DNA from: JADKAV01 sp037046735
GTDB lineage: Bacteria; Actinomycetota; Actinomycetes; S36-B12; UBA10799
Length of the DNA: 64,000 nucleotides
Direction of reading: 5' to 3'
NCBI GenBank assembly: GCA_037046735.1
Contig: JBAOHC010000020.1
Span: 186,001-250,000 of the forward strand
The position numbers and the translations under genes are program-made. Shown here piece by piece: positions 15,680 to 24,377 of the stretch (its first letter is position 1; each line of letters starts with the position of its first letter). The notes beneath the pieces are model-generated. The model was not told the origin of the DNA. It saw only the letters and a program-made list of their open reading frames with translations, and searched no databases.

Positions 15680-16597
15680 TCAGAACAGAGCGTTGGCCAG
15701 TTGGGTCCGGGCGCTCTTCACCGCCGGGTCCAACTCCCCCACCAGCCCGAACAGCTCGACCAGGGCATCACGCGCGGCAGCCTTGTCCTGCGCGGCGCGC
15801 ACCACGACCAGCAGCCGCTCGAAAGCCGCCTCCGGCAAGCCCTGTGCCACCTCGACGTCGGCGGCAACCCGGGCCAGGTCCAGGTCGGTAGGAGCGGCAT
15901 CAGCGGCCGTCACCGCGGCGACCGAGTCCACCCCGTCGATCCTGCGCACCAGGGCAACCTGGGCCAGCGCCGCATCGGCCTGCTCCGCGTCGACGGCGCG
16001 CAACTGTTCATAGAGGGCAGTGGCAGAGTCGTAGTCGCCGGCCTCGATGGCGTCCGCGGCGTCATCCCAGCGGGGATCCTCGGCCGGTTCCTCGGGAGGC
16101 GCAACATCGGTGGGAGCACCTACTGAGCCGTTGAGCCCAGCCTGTTCGGCCACCCGCAGCAGCTCCTCGATGTACTGGCGTACCTGCGCCTCCGGCAGGG
16201 CACCCTGGAACAGCGGCAGGACCTGGCCTTTGATGACCGCGACGATGGTCGGGATCGACTGCACCCGGAAGGCCGCAGCGATCTGTTGCTCAGCATCCAC
16301 ATCCACCTTGGCCAGCAGCCAGCGGCCGCCGTATTCGATGGCCAGTTTCTCCAGGATGGGACTGAGTTGTTTGCAGGGTCCGCACCACGTCGCCCACAGG
16401 TCCACGACGACCGGCACCACGTTCGAGGCGGCGATGACATCGGTCTCGAAGCTCGTCTCGGTCACATCGATGACCACCTGTGCGGCGGCGGGGTCGTTCT
16501 TGCGCGCGACTGCTTGCTGCTGGGCCTCCCTGGCCGCGGCCAGCGCGCCCAAGTCGATGGCACCGCGCAGGAAGTTCGGATTCGGCTGCGTCGTCAT
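15680..16597 (-). CDS. CnoX/YbbN-like thioredoxin with TPR-like C-terminus
   Basis: 305 residues: a thioredoxin domain (about 40-150) with W-A-T-W-C-G-P-C-K, then an acidic linker and a helical TPR-like half ending in PAVKSARTQLANALF. This is the co-chaperone/holdase architecture of YbbN (CnoX), which protects proteins from oxidative damage and hands them to GroEL; here, unlike E. coli YbbN, the full C-x-x-C motif is kept, so redox activity is plausible. ATG 16597 gives the family-like start. It is convergent with gatD, 6 nt from its stop. Family assignment is firm, mechanism inferred. Confidence 0.9.
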   Translation of the reverse strand: MTTQPNPNFLRGAIDLGALAAAREAQQQAVARKNDPAAAQVVIDVTETSFETDVIAASNVVPVVVDLWATWCGPCKQLSPILEKLAIEYGGRWLLAKVDVDAEQQIAAAFRVQSIPTIVAVIKGQVLPLFQGALPEAQVRQYIEELLRVAEQAGLNGSVGAPTDVAPPEEPAEDPRWDDAADAIEAGDYDSATALYEQLRAVDAEQADAALAQVALVRRIDGVDSVAAVTAADAAPTDLDLARVAADVEVAQGLPEAAFERLLVVVRAAQDKAAARDALVELFGLVGELDPAVKSARTQLANALF

Positions 16598-16741
16598 GTT
16601 TCCATTGTGTACGGACCTGATTTCGAACCGGACGCGATCCCCGGTTCCCACGGCGGGTCAGCCGCAGAGGAGTCATACTCCCTGAAGAGGTGGTTTTCGG
16701 ATCAACCATTGTTTTGCGCGCACCAGCGCCTCGCCAAGGAG

Positions 16742-16754
16742 TAGCATTCCCCCG
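16742..16754 (+). promoter_or_regulatory. Leaderless-type -10 box of the TetR gene at 16755
   Basis: TAGCAT at 16742-16747 is followed by seven bases and ATG 16755. Confidence 0.4.
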
Positions 16755-17342
16755 ATGTCTGAGCAAACGGTCCGGCCCGGCCGACCCCGCAGCACAAGGG
16801 CCGACACGGCGATTCTGGCCGCTGCCCGAGAACTCCTTGCCGAAGGTGGGCTTGGCAATCTGACAGTTGAGGGCACCGCTGCCCGGGCGGGAGTGGCCAA
16901 GACGACGATCTACCGCCGGTATCCCACCAAGCTGGACCTCGCGGTGGGGGCCATCGCCGACCTCGTCGCGGAGCCGCCGCCACCCACTGACACCATCGAA
17001 GACCGGACGGCCCAGGGAATCCGCGACTTTCAGGTCTACATGGGGGCCCCCGGCTCCCAGGCTGCCTACCTTGCTGTGGCCGCTGCAGCAGCAGCCGATC
17101 CGGAGATCCACGATCGCTTCACCAAGACCGTGCTGGCGTCGATCCGGACCAACATCGAAGAATCGGTGGCGTCCGCGCAGGAACATGGCGAAGCCAGCAA
17201 CGAACCGCCGGTGGATTTCATCTACGACGTGGCCATGGGAACGCTCATCCACCGCCAGATCATCCGCAAGCAGCCGATGAGTCCCGAATTCGCGCAGATG
17301 TTCACCAACCTGATGAAGCATCTGTACACGCTGCAGGATTAG
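16755..17342 (+). CDS. TetR/AcrR-family transcriptional regulator
   Basis: 195 residues. The N-terminal helix-turn-helix (about 18-64) reads ILAAARELLAEGGLGNLTVE...AGVAKTTIYRRYPTKLDL, typical of TetR repressors; the remaining helical ligand-binding domain has a TetR_C-type end (IIRKQPMSPEFAQMFTNLM). The target is unknown; the nearest gene downstream on the same strand is the secreted phospholipase D-like protein 27 nt away, so co-transcription or regulation of that gene is possible but not shown. Confidence 0.9.
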   Translation: MSEQTVRPGRPRSTRADTAILAAARELLAEGGLGNLTVEGTAARAGVAKTTIYRRYPTKLDLAVGAIADLVAEPPPPTDTIEDRTAQGIRDFQVYMGAPGSQAAYLAVAAAAAADPEIHDRFTKTVLASIRTNIEESVASAQEHGEASNEPPVDFIYDVAMGTLIHRQIIRKQPMSPEFAQMFTNLMKHLYTLQD

Positions 17343-17369
17343 CCACACCTGTTGGAGTGCCATGCGAGC

Positions 17370-18977
17370 ATGGCACTAATGCGATTCCTCACGGTCTTTC
17401 TCATCGCGCTGCTGATCGGCGCCGGGGTGCTGCCTGCGACCGCGCTGGGGGGCCAACCGGAGGCGACCTCCTCAGCGTCACCATCCGAATCCGCCTCGCC
17501 CAGCCCTTCTCCGACAACGCCGGCCCCTGGCGCGCCTACCGTGTACCCGGTCTTCAACGACCCGCGCGTGGGGGATCCCGATCCGCGGATCAACGACGAG
17601 TTGGTAAACCTCATCGACAGGGTGCCCGAGTCCGGCCAGATCTCTGCGGCGTTATTCGTCGTCGCCCCGAATCACGCCGTGGTCGATGCGCTCTTGGCCG
17701 CTCGCGCCCGCGGGGTGGCCGTTCGGCTTGTGATCGATTCCGGTCAGAACCAGGGATCTGTCATCGCCCAGGCTCTGGCCGAGACCATCGCGAGGTTCTC
17801 GGCGGTGCTGGGCACGGACCGCTCACAGCCCTCCTACGTGGTGCAGTGCGTCAATGCCTGCATCTCAAAGATCGCCGGCAGCATCAATCACAACAAGTAC
17901 GTACTGATGTCGGCATCCGGGGATCTGCGTGACGTGGTCTTCTCTTCCACCTCCAACATCCGCAGTGACGGCTCTGGCGACGCAGCCTGGAACGCCGCTA
18001 CCGTCAGTGCCGGCAGCCCTGAGCTGTATGCCAGTTTCATGACGTACTTCGGGAACCTCAGCGCGCAGGTAACCGTGCCCGGCAATGACTACAACGCCGT
18101 CCAGCCGCCCACGGCGGTGGGCATCTGGCGGCCCTACTACTTCCCGCGCACCGACGGCATCGACTCGGTCTCGCAGACGCTGATGGGTGTGGACTGCTCG
18201 CTCACGCCTACCCGCATCGACGTGATGGCGTCCTTCTTCAACCGTGTGAAGGTGCGCAACCGACTCAATGAGATGGCAGCGGCCGGGTGCTCTGTGCGCG
18301 TGATCGCACGCACTGACAGCATCACGCGAGCCTTCTGCGATTCCCTTGTGGCGCCTGTCCAGGTGCGGATCGCCGACAAGCCTTCACAGCGCGCTGTCGG
18401 CATCCACGGAAAGTACATCACCATCGCGGGTGGCTTCGAAGGAGCCGATCGGCGCATCGTGTGGATGGGCAGTGAGAACCTGACCGGAAACGCATTACGG
18501 CGTAACGATGAGACGTTCCTGATGATCGAGGACACCCCGGTGCATGACGCCTTCGCGGGCAACTTCGCCAGGATCTGGGACGATCCGTCGCTGACCACGG
18601 GCTGCGACCGCGCCAACGGTGTGAGCAACGAGCAGATCGAGCAGGACGCAAACCAGGAGACGACTCCACTGATCAAGGAGCAGCAGAGCGTCAAGCGGGG
18701 ACTGCCTCGTCGCTTGACCAAACGCAGCGCCATCAAAGCGGTTCGCACGGTGCAGGGGCAGCCACTGATGACCACTGCGACCTGCCGGGTCAAGGGCACC
18801 CGCCAGAAGTTCAAGGCCCGTGCGGCCTGCACGGTGAAACGACCGAAGACGACTCCGACCGTCGTTCTGACCGTGGCGAAGAAACGGGTGCTACGCGTTC
18901 GTCTGCGCCAGACAGCGCCCGGTTCAGCAACCCTGGAGCCGTTCGCCCGGTCGGCCAGGTACTCCTACCGCCGCTAG
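17370..18977 (+). CDS. Secreted phospholipase D-like protein (copy 1)
   Basis: 535 residues with a signal peptide and a Ser/Pro-rich linker (about 35-55). Two HxK motifs, I-N-H-N-K-Y-V and I-H-G-K-Y-I-T-I, each followed by a serine/asparagine strand (SSTSNI and GSENLT), mark the two halves of a PLD active site. The Asp of the classical HKD motif is not in the usual place. A lysine/arginine-rich C-terminal beta domain with two cysteines follows. The start is ambiguous (ATG 17370 or 17379; TTG 17352). A paralogue with the same layout lies at 20070-21698. Likely an extracellular phosphodiesterase; substrate unknown. Confidence 0.85.
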   Translation: MALMRFLTVFLIALLIGAGVLPATALGGQPEATSSASPSESASPSPSPTTPAPGAPTVYPVFNDPRVGDPDPRINDELVNLIDRVPESGQISAALFVVAPNHAVVDALLAARARGVAVRLVIDSGQNQGSVIAQALAETIARFSAVLGTDRSQPSYVVQCVNACISKIAGSINHNKYVLMSASGDLRDVVFSSTSNIRSDGSGDAAWNAATVSAGSPELYASFMTYFGNLSAQVTVPGNDYNAVQPPTAVGIWRPYYFPRTDGIDSVSQTLMGVDCSLTPTRIDVMASFFNRVKVRNRLNEMAAAGCSVRVIARTDSITRAFCDSLVAPVQVRIADKPSQRAVGIHGKYITIAGGFEGADRRIVWMGSENLTGNALRRNDETFLMIEDTPVHDAFAGNFARIWDDPSLTTGCDRANGVSNEQIEQDANQETTPLIKEQQSVKRGLPRRLTKRSAIKAVRTVQGQPLMTTATCRVKGTRQKFKARAACTVKRPKTTPTVVLTVAKKRVLRVRLRQTAPGSATLEPFARSARYSYRR

Positions 18978-19014
18978 CCTCACACCCTGCTCTTACCGTC
19001 CTGCAGATCTGCTC

Positions 19015-19041
19015 TTGACCCACGGGCACATCGTGTAATCA
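19015..19041 (+). promoter_or_regulatory. Possible promoter of the tandem-repeat protein gene
   Basis: TTGACC at 19015-19020 and TAATCA at 19036-19041 with a 15-nt spacer, 24 nt before ATG 19065, which itself has a strong AGGAGGAG ribosome site. The spacer is shorter than usual, so the call is weak. Confidence 0.3.
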
Positions 19042-19064
19042 CACAAGCTCGCAGGAGGAGAACA

Positions 19065-19925
19065 ATGAACAAGAAACTGTGGACGGCCGTCGGGATCGGC
19101 GCTGGCGTGGGCGCCCTGTCGATGGGTGCGATCACCTTTGCCAGTGCTGAGAACACGACGCCGAGTCCGAATAGCACCAGCCAGAGCCAGCACATGCCGA
19201 TGCGGGGCATGAACGAAACCCCCCTCACCGGCGCCGACGCCGACAAAGCCACCGCCGCTGCCCAGGCCGAGATCCCCGACGGCACCGTCCTACGCGTCGA
19301 GACCGACGCCGACGGCACCTACGAAGCCCACGTCCGCAAAGCCGACGGCACCGAGGTCGAAGTCAAAATGGACAAGGACTTCAACGTCACCAGCGTCGAG
19401 GAATTCACCGGACACAAAGGCCCCGGCGGACCCGGCATGAACGAAACCCCCCTCACCGGCGCCGACGCCGACAAAGCCACCGCCGCCGCCCAGGCCGAGA
19501 TCCCCGACGGCACCGTCCTACGCGTCGAGACCGACGCCGACGGCACCTACGAAGCCCACGTCCGCAAAGCCGACGGCACCGAGGTCGAAGTCAAAATGGA
19601 CAAGGACTTCAACGTCACCAGCGTCGAGGAATTCACCGGACACAAAGGCCCCGGCGGACCCGGCATGAACGAAACCCCCCTCACCGGCGCCGACGCCGAC
19701 AAAGCCACCGCCGCCGCCCAAGCCAAGTTCCCGAACGGCACCGTCCTACGCGTCGAGACCGACGCCGACGGCACCTACGAAGCCCACGTCCGCAAAGCCG
19801 ACGGCACCGAGGTCGAAGTCAAAATGGACAAGGACTTCAACGTCACCAGCGTCGAGGAGCACGGCTTCGGACACCGCGGCGGCATGGACTCCGCCCCGAC
19901 CGACACGTCGGCCACTAGCGCCTGA
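19065..19925 (+). CDS. Secreted PepSY-like protein with three 76-residue tandem repeats
   Basis: 286 residues: a signal peptide (about 1-29, ending A-S-A), a short Ser/Thr/Asn linker, then three tandem copies starting M-N-E-T-P-L-T-G-A-D-A-D-K-A. Each copy has the A-x-A-x-x-P-D-G-T-V-L-R-V-E-T-D-A-D-G-T-Y-E-A-H-V and V-E-V-K-M-D-K-D-F-N-V pattern of PepSY-type domains, usually extracellular inhibitor or binding modules. The third copy is slightly changed and ends H-G-F-G-H-R-G-G. The ribosome site AGGAGGAGAAC before ATG 19065 is the strongest in the region. It sits between two phospholipase D-like paralogues. Function unknown; high acidity suggests ion binding. Confidence 0.85.
   Translation: MNKKLWTAVGIGAGVGALSMGAITFASAENTTPSPNSTSQSQHMPMRGMNETPLTGADADKATAAAQAEIPDGTVLRVETDADGTYEAHVRKADGTEVEVKMDKDFNVTSVEEFTGHKGPGGPGMNETPLTGADADKATAAAQAEIPDGTVLRVETDADGTYEAHVRKADGTEVEVKMDKDFNVTSVEEFTGHKGPGGPGMNETPLTGADADKATAAAQAKFPNGTVLRVETDADGTYEAHVRKADGTEVEVKMDKDFNVTSVEEHGFGHRGGMDSAPTDTSATSA
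19209..19862 (+). repeat. Three tandem in-frame repeats, period 228 bp
   Basis: Copies begin at ATG 19209, 19437 and 19665, exactly 228 bp (76 codons) apart. Copies 1 and 2 are almost identical at the DNA level, even at synonymous positions; copy 3 differs in a short cluster around A-K-F-P-N-G and diverges after 19860. The near-identity implies recent duplication or continual homogenisation. Confidence 0.95.
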
Positions 19926-19939
19926 TTTCGCACTGCCCC

Positions 19940-19996
19940 ACCCGGCCACCGCAGTCACTGCGAGTCCCTCGCTCGGAGCGACTGCGGTGGCCGGGT
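19940..19996 (+). terminator. Strong hairpin terminator after the tandem-repeat gene
   Basis: A 17-bp perfect inverted repeat, ACCCGGCCACCGCAGTC at 19940-19956 with its complement at 19980-19996, followed by TTTCG. It begins 14 nt after the stop and separates this gene from the downstream phospholipase D-like gene. Confidence 0.8.
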
Positions 19997-20069
19997 TTCG
20001 TGTGCTCTGCGCCACGATTCGCCGGAAGGCCGCCGGGCCGCTCGGTACGCGTGTGAGAAACTTGCCAGG

Positions 20070-21698
20070 ATGCGACGGATGGCAACTGTGTTGGCGGTCA
20101 GTGCCGCCCTGTTCGGCGTGCTTTCCTCGGTATCGGCACAGGCGGGCCCACCCCCGGTGGATCCCACCGCCAGTCCAAGCCCATTGCCATCGACGTCAGT
20201 CTCTGCAAGCCCCGCGCCGACACCGCTTCCGACCCAGGAGCAGATGCGCACCGGCGAGGAGACCGTCTTCAACTACCCCGTTCCTGGCACCCCTGATCTC
20301 ACTATCTCCAACCGCTTGGTCGACCTGATCGACGAAACTCCGCAGGGCGAGAGCATTGAGGTTTCGTACTTCGTGGCCCAGGCCGGTCATCCCGTCATCG
20401 ACGCGTTGCTGCGTGCCTACAGTCGCGGCGTGCGGGTGCGGGTGGTTCTCGACAGCGGGGATGGGCAGGGGCCCAAGAAGAACGCCGCCATCGATGATGC
20501 CTACGCCCGGCTGGCCGAGACTTTGGGCACCTCGGCCACGGCGCAGTGCAACAGATCGTGTATCACCGATGAGCCGGACAGCATCAATCACAACAAGTTC
20601 GCCACCTTCTCCCGGACCGGCAACGCTGTGCACGTCGTGTTCCAAAGCACCAGCAACTTGCGCCCCGATGGCAGTGGCGACAGCGCTTACAACGCGGCCG
20701 TGATCATCTACGGCAACCAGACTCTGTACGAGCAGTTCCTGGGCTACTTCGATGATCTGTTCATAGAACGCCGGGTCACCGATGACAACTACGACGCCTA
20801 CCGGCCGCCGGTCGCGGCTGGGGCGGTGACTGCACACTTCTTCCCCCGCACCGACGACAAGGACACGGTTTCGGCGTGGCTGAAGACCGTCAACTGCGCC
20901 GCCCAGCCGACCACTGTACGGGTCATGGCGCCCTTCTTCTCCCGCAAGAAGGTGCGCAATGCGTTGGTGGGACTCGCGCAGGCCGGCTGCACGGTCGCTG
21001 TGCTGGCCCGCCAAGACACGATCACCCAGGAGTTCTGCCAGAGCCTGGAGCCGAAGACCCTGGTCAAGATCTCGCCGAGTTCCAAACGCGACCGGGTCAC
21101 GATTCACGCCAAGTACTTCACCATCAACGGCAACTACGGCGGCCTCAACGACCAGGCCATCACCTGGACGGGCAGCCACAACTTCACGGACAACGCCCTC
21201 GAGAAGAACGACGAGACGTTCGTGCAGTTCTCCAGCCCGGCGGTGAACGCCCCGTTCGTGGACAACTGGGAGCGTTTGTGGAACAGCCCGACGATGACGC
21301 CCGGGTGTATCCGAGCCGGTGCCCGCAGCGAGGCTGAGGTGGAGCGGCGAGCCGACACCGAGACGACGAAGTTGTCCCGGCGCAGCCAGACCGTGAAACG
21401 CCGGCTGCCCACTCGGCTGCGTCGCGAACAGCCCCTGCGCCCAGTGCGCACTGCCCAGGGGCGACTCCTGCGCACGCAGGCGCTTTGCAAGCGCGCCGGG
21501 ACCGATCAGAAGCTGCGCCAGCAGGGTGCCTGTCGGGTCGTGAAGCGCAAGGGGACGCCGACTCTGGTGATCACCTCGACTGCCGCCCTGCGGGTGCGTT
21601 TGGTGCAGAAGGCCCGCGGCTCGAAGCGATTGCTGCCGTTCACTCGCACCGCAAGCTACCGGTACTCCCCGAAGAGCCGGGTCGCCCGCCGCGCCTGA
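20070..21698 (+). CDS. Secreted phospholipase D-like protein (copy 2)
   Basis: 542 residues, paralogue of the protein at 17370-18977 with the same order: signal peptide (about 1-24), Pro/Ser linker, PLD half 1 with S-I-N-H-N-K-F and FQSTSNLRPDGSGD, PLD half 2 with T-I-H-A-K-Y-F-T-I and GSHNFT, and a basic C-terminal domain (S-Q-T-V-K-R-R-L-P-T-R-L-R, two cysteines) matching copy 1. The paired D of HKD is again not at the classical position. The gene has its own upstream region after a strong terminator. Its stop is 21 nt from the convergent secretion-like ATPase gene. Substrate unknown. Confidence 0.85.
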   Translation: MRRMATVLAVSAALFGVLSSVSAQAGPPPVDPTASPSPLPSTSVSASPAPTPLPTQEQMRTGEETVFNYPVPGTPDLTISNRLVDLIDETPQGESIEVSYFVAQAGHPVIDALLRAYSRGVRVRVVLDSGDGQGPKKNAAIDDAYARLAETLGTSATAQCNRSCITDEPDSINHNKFATFSRTGNAVHVVFQSTSNLRPDGSGDSAYNAAVIIYGNQTLYEQFLGYFDDLFIERRVTDDNYDAYRPPVAAGAVTAHFFPRTDDKDTVSAWLKTVNCAAQPTTVRVMAPFFSRKKVRNALVGLAQAGCTVAVLARQDTITQEFCQSLEPKTLVKISPSSKRDRVTIHAKYFTINGNYGGLNDQAITWTGSHNFTDNALEKNDETFVQFSSPAVNAPFVDNWERLWNSPTMTPGCIRAGARSEAEVERRADTETTKLSRRSQTVKRRLPTRLRREQPLRPVRTAQGRLLRTQALCKRAGTDQKLRQQGACRVVKRKGTPTLVITSTAALRVRLVQKARGSKRLLPFTRTASYRYSPKSRVARRA

Positions 21699-21719
21699 GG
21701 ACACCTGCTGGAGGGTCTC

Positions 21720-23021
21720 TCACCGGACACCACCGGTACTCGGGTCAGTGTCATACAGACGCGCCTCGGTGTCCGTGAGCCGCATAGCCACTGGCAGCCC
21801 CGGCCGGTGCCCGGTCTTGATCAGGTACTTGCCACGACCTGGGTGCCGCCGGCCGGCCTGCCAACGATCCGCCGACGCCCACCCGGCCACCAGGGACTGC
21901 TCTGCTTCGGACAGGGCCACGACGCGGCCCACGACGTCAAGCTCACGACGAGGCAACCCCGAAAGCACCACGACGGCGCTGCGGTCGATGAAACCCATGG
22001 CCTTGGCCACGTCCGCCGGATCCGGCAGCGCCTGCAGGTCGTTCAACGAGTGGGTCACCATGAGGCTGGCCACGCCTTTGCTGCGATTGAGGCGCGTGAG
22101 TGCATCGACGTGATCCACCAGGCCGGGCGCACCGCGCAGCGCCCGCCACAACTCATCCATCACGATCAACCAGCGCGCGGCGGGGTCCACACGAGCGGCG
22201 GCGGCCACCGCCGCCTGCCCCCAGGCCCAGGCCGACACCATGGCCGCGCCCAACAAAGCCTCGTCGTGGACGCCCGACAGGTCGATAGAGATGGCCGACG
22301 CGTTGCGATCGAAGTGCCGGGTGCTGGGGGCATCGAAGACGCCCGCCAGTGACCCCTGCACCAGCAGTCCCAGCGTCCACCGCAATTCGCGTGTCACCTC
22401 GTCGTACTGGTCGGCAGTACGAACCTGGGCAGCCTGCAGCAGTGCGGGCTGCGGACTTCGCAGTATGTGTAGGACGCCGGGGATGGTAGGTTCAGCCACC
22501 TCCTTCGTCGCCTGGTCAATCGCGGCAGCGAGCACGACTTCCTCACCGTTGTTCACCGGCCTGTTGCGCCGCACCTGCGAGCACAGCGCCAGCAACAACG
22601 ACAGCCGCTGCGCGCGGACGTCGATGTCCGTACCGCCGTCCAATGATGAGGCATCCAGGGGATTGATCCGGTCGAGCCCCCGACCGACCTTGATCACTTG
22701 CCCGCCGAGTCGGCTTACCAACTCGGCGTACTCCCCCTTCACATCTCCAAGAATGACCGGCCGCACCCCGCGGGCGACCATGCCCACGATCTGACGTTTG
22801 GCGAATGCGGACTTGCCTGTGCCAGGCTGGCCGAGCTGGAACATACCGGTATTGGTTGTCAATCCGTTGGCCAGCCACGCGAACGGATCGAGGTGGACGG
22901 TCTCCCGCCAGATCAGATGCTCCCCGACCGGCACCCCTTCGGTGGGTGCCCCGGCTCCGGCGACAAAGGGAAACAGGGCCGCCGCCGTGTCTGTCCCGGC
23001 TGTGAATGTGCGACTGCGCAT
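21720..23021 (-). CDS. VirB4/TraC-like ATPase of an actinobacterial type IV secretion-like cluster
   Basis: 433 residues. Walker A is GQPGTGKSAFAKR (about 65-77), preceded by N-T-G-M-F-Q-L; Walker B is WLIVMDELWRAL; and the helicase-like motif SLMVTHSLNDLQALP follows. This is the C-terminal ATPase half of VirB4/TraC proteins that energise pilus and substrate transfer at the inner membrane. The N-terminal half is supplied by the preceding SCO6880-like gene, 3 nt upstream. It is the last gene of a four-gene operon. No relaxase or VirD4 coupling protein is adjacent. Family is clear; the transferred substrate is not. Confidence 0.85.
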   Translation of the reverse strand: MRSRTFTAGTDTAAALFPFVAGAGAPTEGVPVGEHLIWRETVHLDPFAWLANGLTTNTGMFQLGQPGTGKSAFAKRQIVGMVARGVRPVILGDVKGEYAELVSRLGGQVIKVGRGLDRINPLDASSLDGGTDIDVRAQRLSLLLALCSQVRRNRPVNNGEEVVLAAAIDQATKEVAEPTIPGVLHILRSPQPALLQAAQVRTADQYDEVTRELRWTLGLLVQGSLAGVFDAPSTRHFDRNASAISIDLSGVHDEALLGAAMVSAWAWGQAAVAAAARVDPAARWLIVMDELWRALRGAPGLVDHVDALTRLNRSKGVASLMVTHSLNDLQALPDPADVAKAMGFIDRSAVVVLSGLPRRELDVVGRVVALSEAEQSLVAGWASADRWQAGRRHPGRGKYLIKTGHRPGLPVAMRLTDTEARLYDTDPSTGGVR

Positions 23022-23024
23022 CGC

Positions 23025-24377
23025 TCACCATCCGTGCCGGGGTAGATAGCCCAAGCCCAGCGTCGCCGCGAAGCTCTGTGCCTGCGCTCCGTAGGCCCGA
23101 CGCAGGCGAATCCGCGCCTCGCCCGCCCTATTGTGCAGGTCGGCAGCACAGGACTCCAGATCCTGCTCACCGTGCGCCGTCACCACCGCATACAGTCCGA
23201 CATCAACCAATCCCGATCCGGAGGCCTGCTCGTGGGCGGTCTGTCGGGCCTTCTGGATGTCGAGGCGTTCCCTGGCCGTCTCATCACGACCGAGCCGACG
23301 GCGGTACTCGCTGCGGAAAGACGCAGCCTCCGCCTGGCGGTCGACTTCGCGTGCGGCAACATGCGCCGAGATGGGCTCGAACACCATGCTCACGCGTTTG
23401 ACGTAGTCTGCGGGTCCCAATAGCCGATTCAGCGACTGGGCGGACACCCCGTCCCCGGGGCACTCGTCCCACATGAACGCCGCCGAGACCCCACTGTCGT
23501 GGCGGTAGTTGTCCCACTGCTCCACAGCCGCGGTCGGCCGGGCATCAAGCCACTGCCCGTAGGTCCCATGGTCCAGGCTGGGGTCGTAGCAGGATCTGAC
23601 CCACTGCGTCACGTCATGGTCGGACATCGCGTCGAGCACGGTCACCCCGCACGTGTTCAGGCTCTCGAGACTGCCGAGCACTTCCTGCAGCCTCTGCGCA
23701 GCCACCGGCACATCTGAGCCGCCGGTGTGAACCGTCACCGACAGCACCGTGCGGGCCACGCACCGCGAAACCGACAGTGCCCGCAAGTCGCGCATCACGT
23801 CGGCCGCCAGCCCGTCCGCCGGCTCATCGTCAAAGACGTCGGCCGGCCCAGGAGCCGTGTGTACGGTCACGACCACGTGGGCCACGTTCGGCACGTACCC
23901 CAGATGACTGAGCCACCCTCCCCAGCGCGTCATCCAATCCGTGATCTCGTCAGCGGTTGCGAACGTCACTCCCTGCGGCTCGACCGGGACCAGGGCGGTC
24001 AGGGTCCTGCGAGGCTTGTCGTACAGCACGACATAACCGTCGCCCGCGATCATGCTCACCTGCGACAGGACACCCGGCAACTCCGGGGTCTGCGTCGCGT
24101 TGTAGGTGGTCCGACCACGGCTCTTTGCCCTCTGCCACTGGGCGTGCCGACTCGTGATCGACACCAGACTCTCGCCCCGTACTCGCGTGAACACCGCGGC
24201 CAGTGCCAGCCCAACAGGAACTGCGAGCAGCGGCAACGCCCGCGGAACCATCATCAGACACAGCAGGACCATCAGGACGGCAACCAGCCCGAACGCCGTC
24301 TGCCTTCCGGACAGGGAGCCGATCCCGAAACCGCGTCGCTCCCGCCAGCCCCCATAGACCCGCACCGGGGTACTCAT
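23025..24377 (-). CDS. SCO6880-family membrane protein (VirB3/VirB4 N-terminal-like)
   Basis: 450 residues of the SCO6880 family found in actinobacterial conjugation-type clusters. Two adjacent hydrophobic helices (about 28-65) are followed by a large soluble domain beginning S-L-V-S-I-T-S-R-H-A-Q-W-Q-R-A-K; this pairs a VirB3-like anchor with a VirB4 N-terminal-like domain. The start overlaps the upstream VirB6-like gene by four bases (ATGA) and the stop is 3 nt before the ATPase gene, so the three form one translational unit. I infer that this protein and the ATPase together act as a split VirB4. Confidence 0.8.
   Translation of the reverse strand: MSTPVRVYGGWRERRGFGIGSLSGRQTAFGLVAVLMVLLCLMMVPRALPLLAVPVGLALAAVFTRVRGESLVSITSRHAQWQRAKSRGRTTYNATQTPELPGVLSQVSMIAGDGYVVLYDKPRRTLTALVPVEPQGVTFATADEITDWMTRWGGWLSHLGYVPNVAHVVVTVHTAPGPADVFDDEPADGLAADVMRDLRALSVSRCVARTVLSVTVHTGGSDVPVAAQRLQEVLGSLESLNTCGVTVLDAMSDHDVTQWVRSCYDPSLDHGTYGQWLDARPTAAVEQWDNYRHDSGVSAAFMWDECPGDGVSAQSLNRLLGPADYVKRVSMVFEPISAHVAAREVDRQAEAASFRSEYRRRLGRDETARERLDIQKARQTAHEQASGSGLVDVGLYAVVTAHGEQDLESCAADLHNRAGEARIRLRRAYGAQAQSFAATLGLGYLPRHGW

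Noticed and set aside
19209..19862. CRISPR array
   Set aside because: The repeats are 228 bp, contiguous and in frame in a coding sequence; no short repeat-spacer array was found anywhere.
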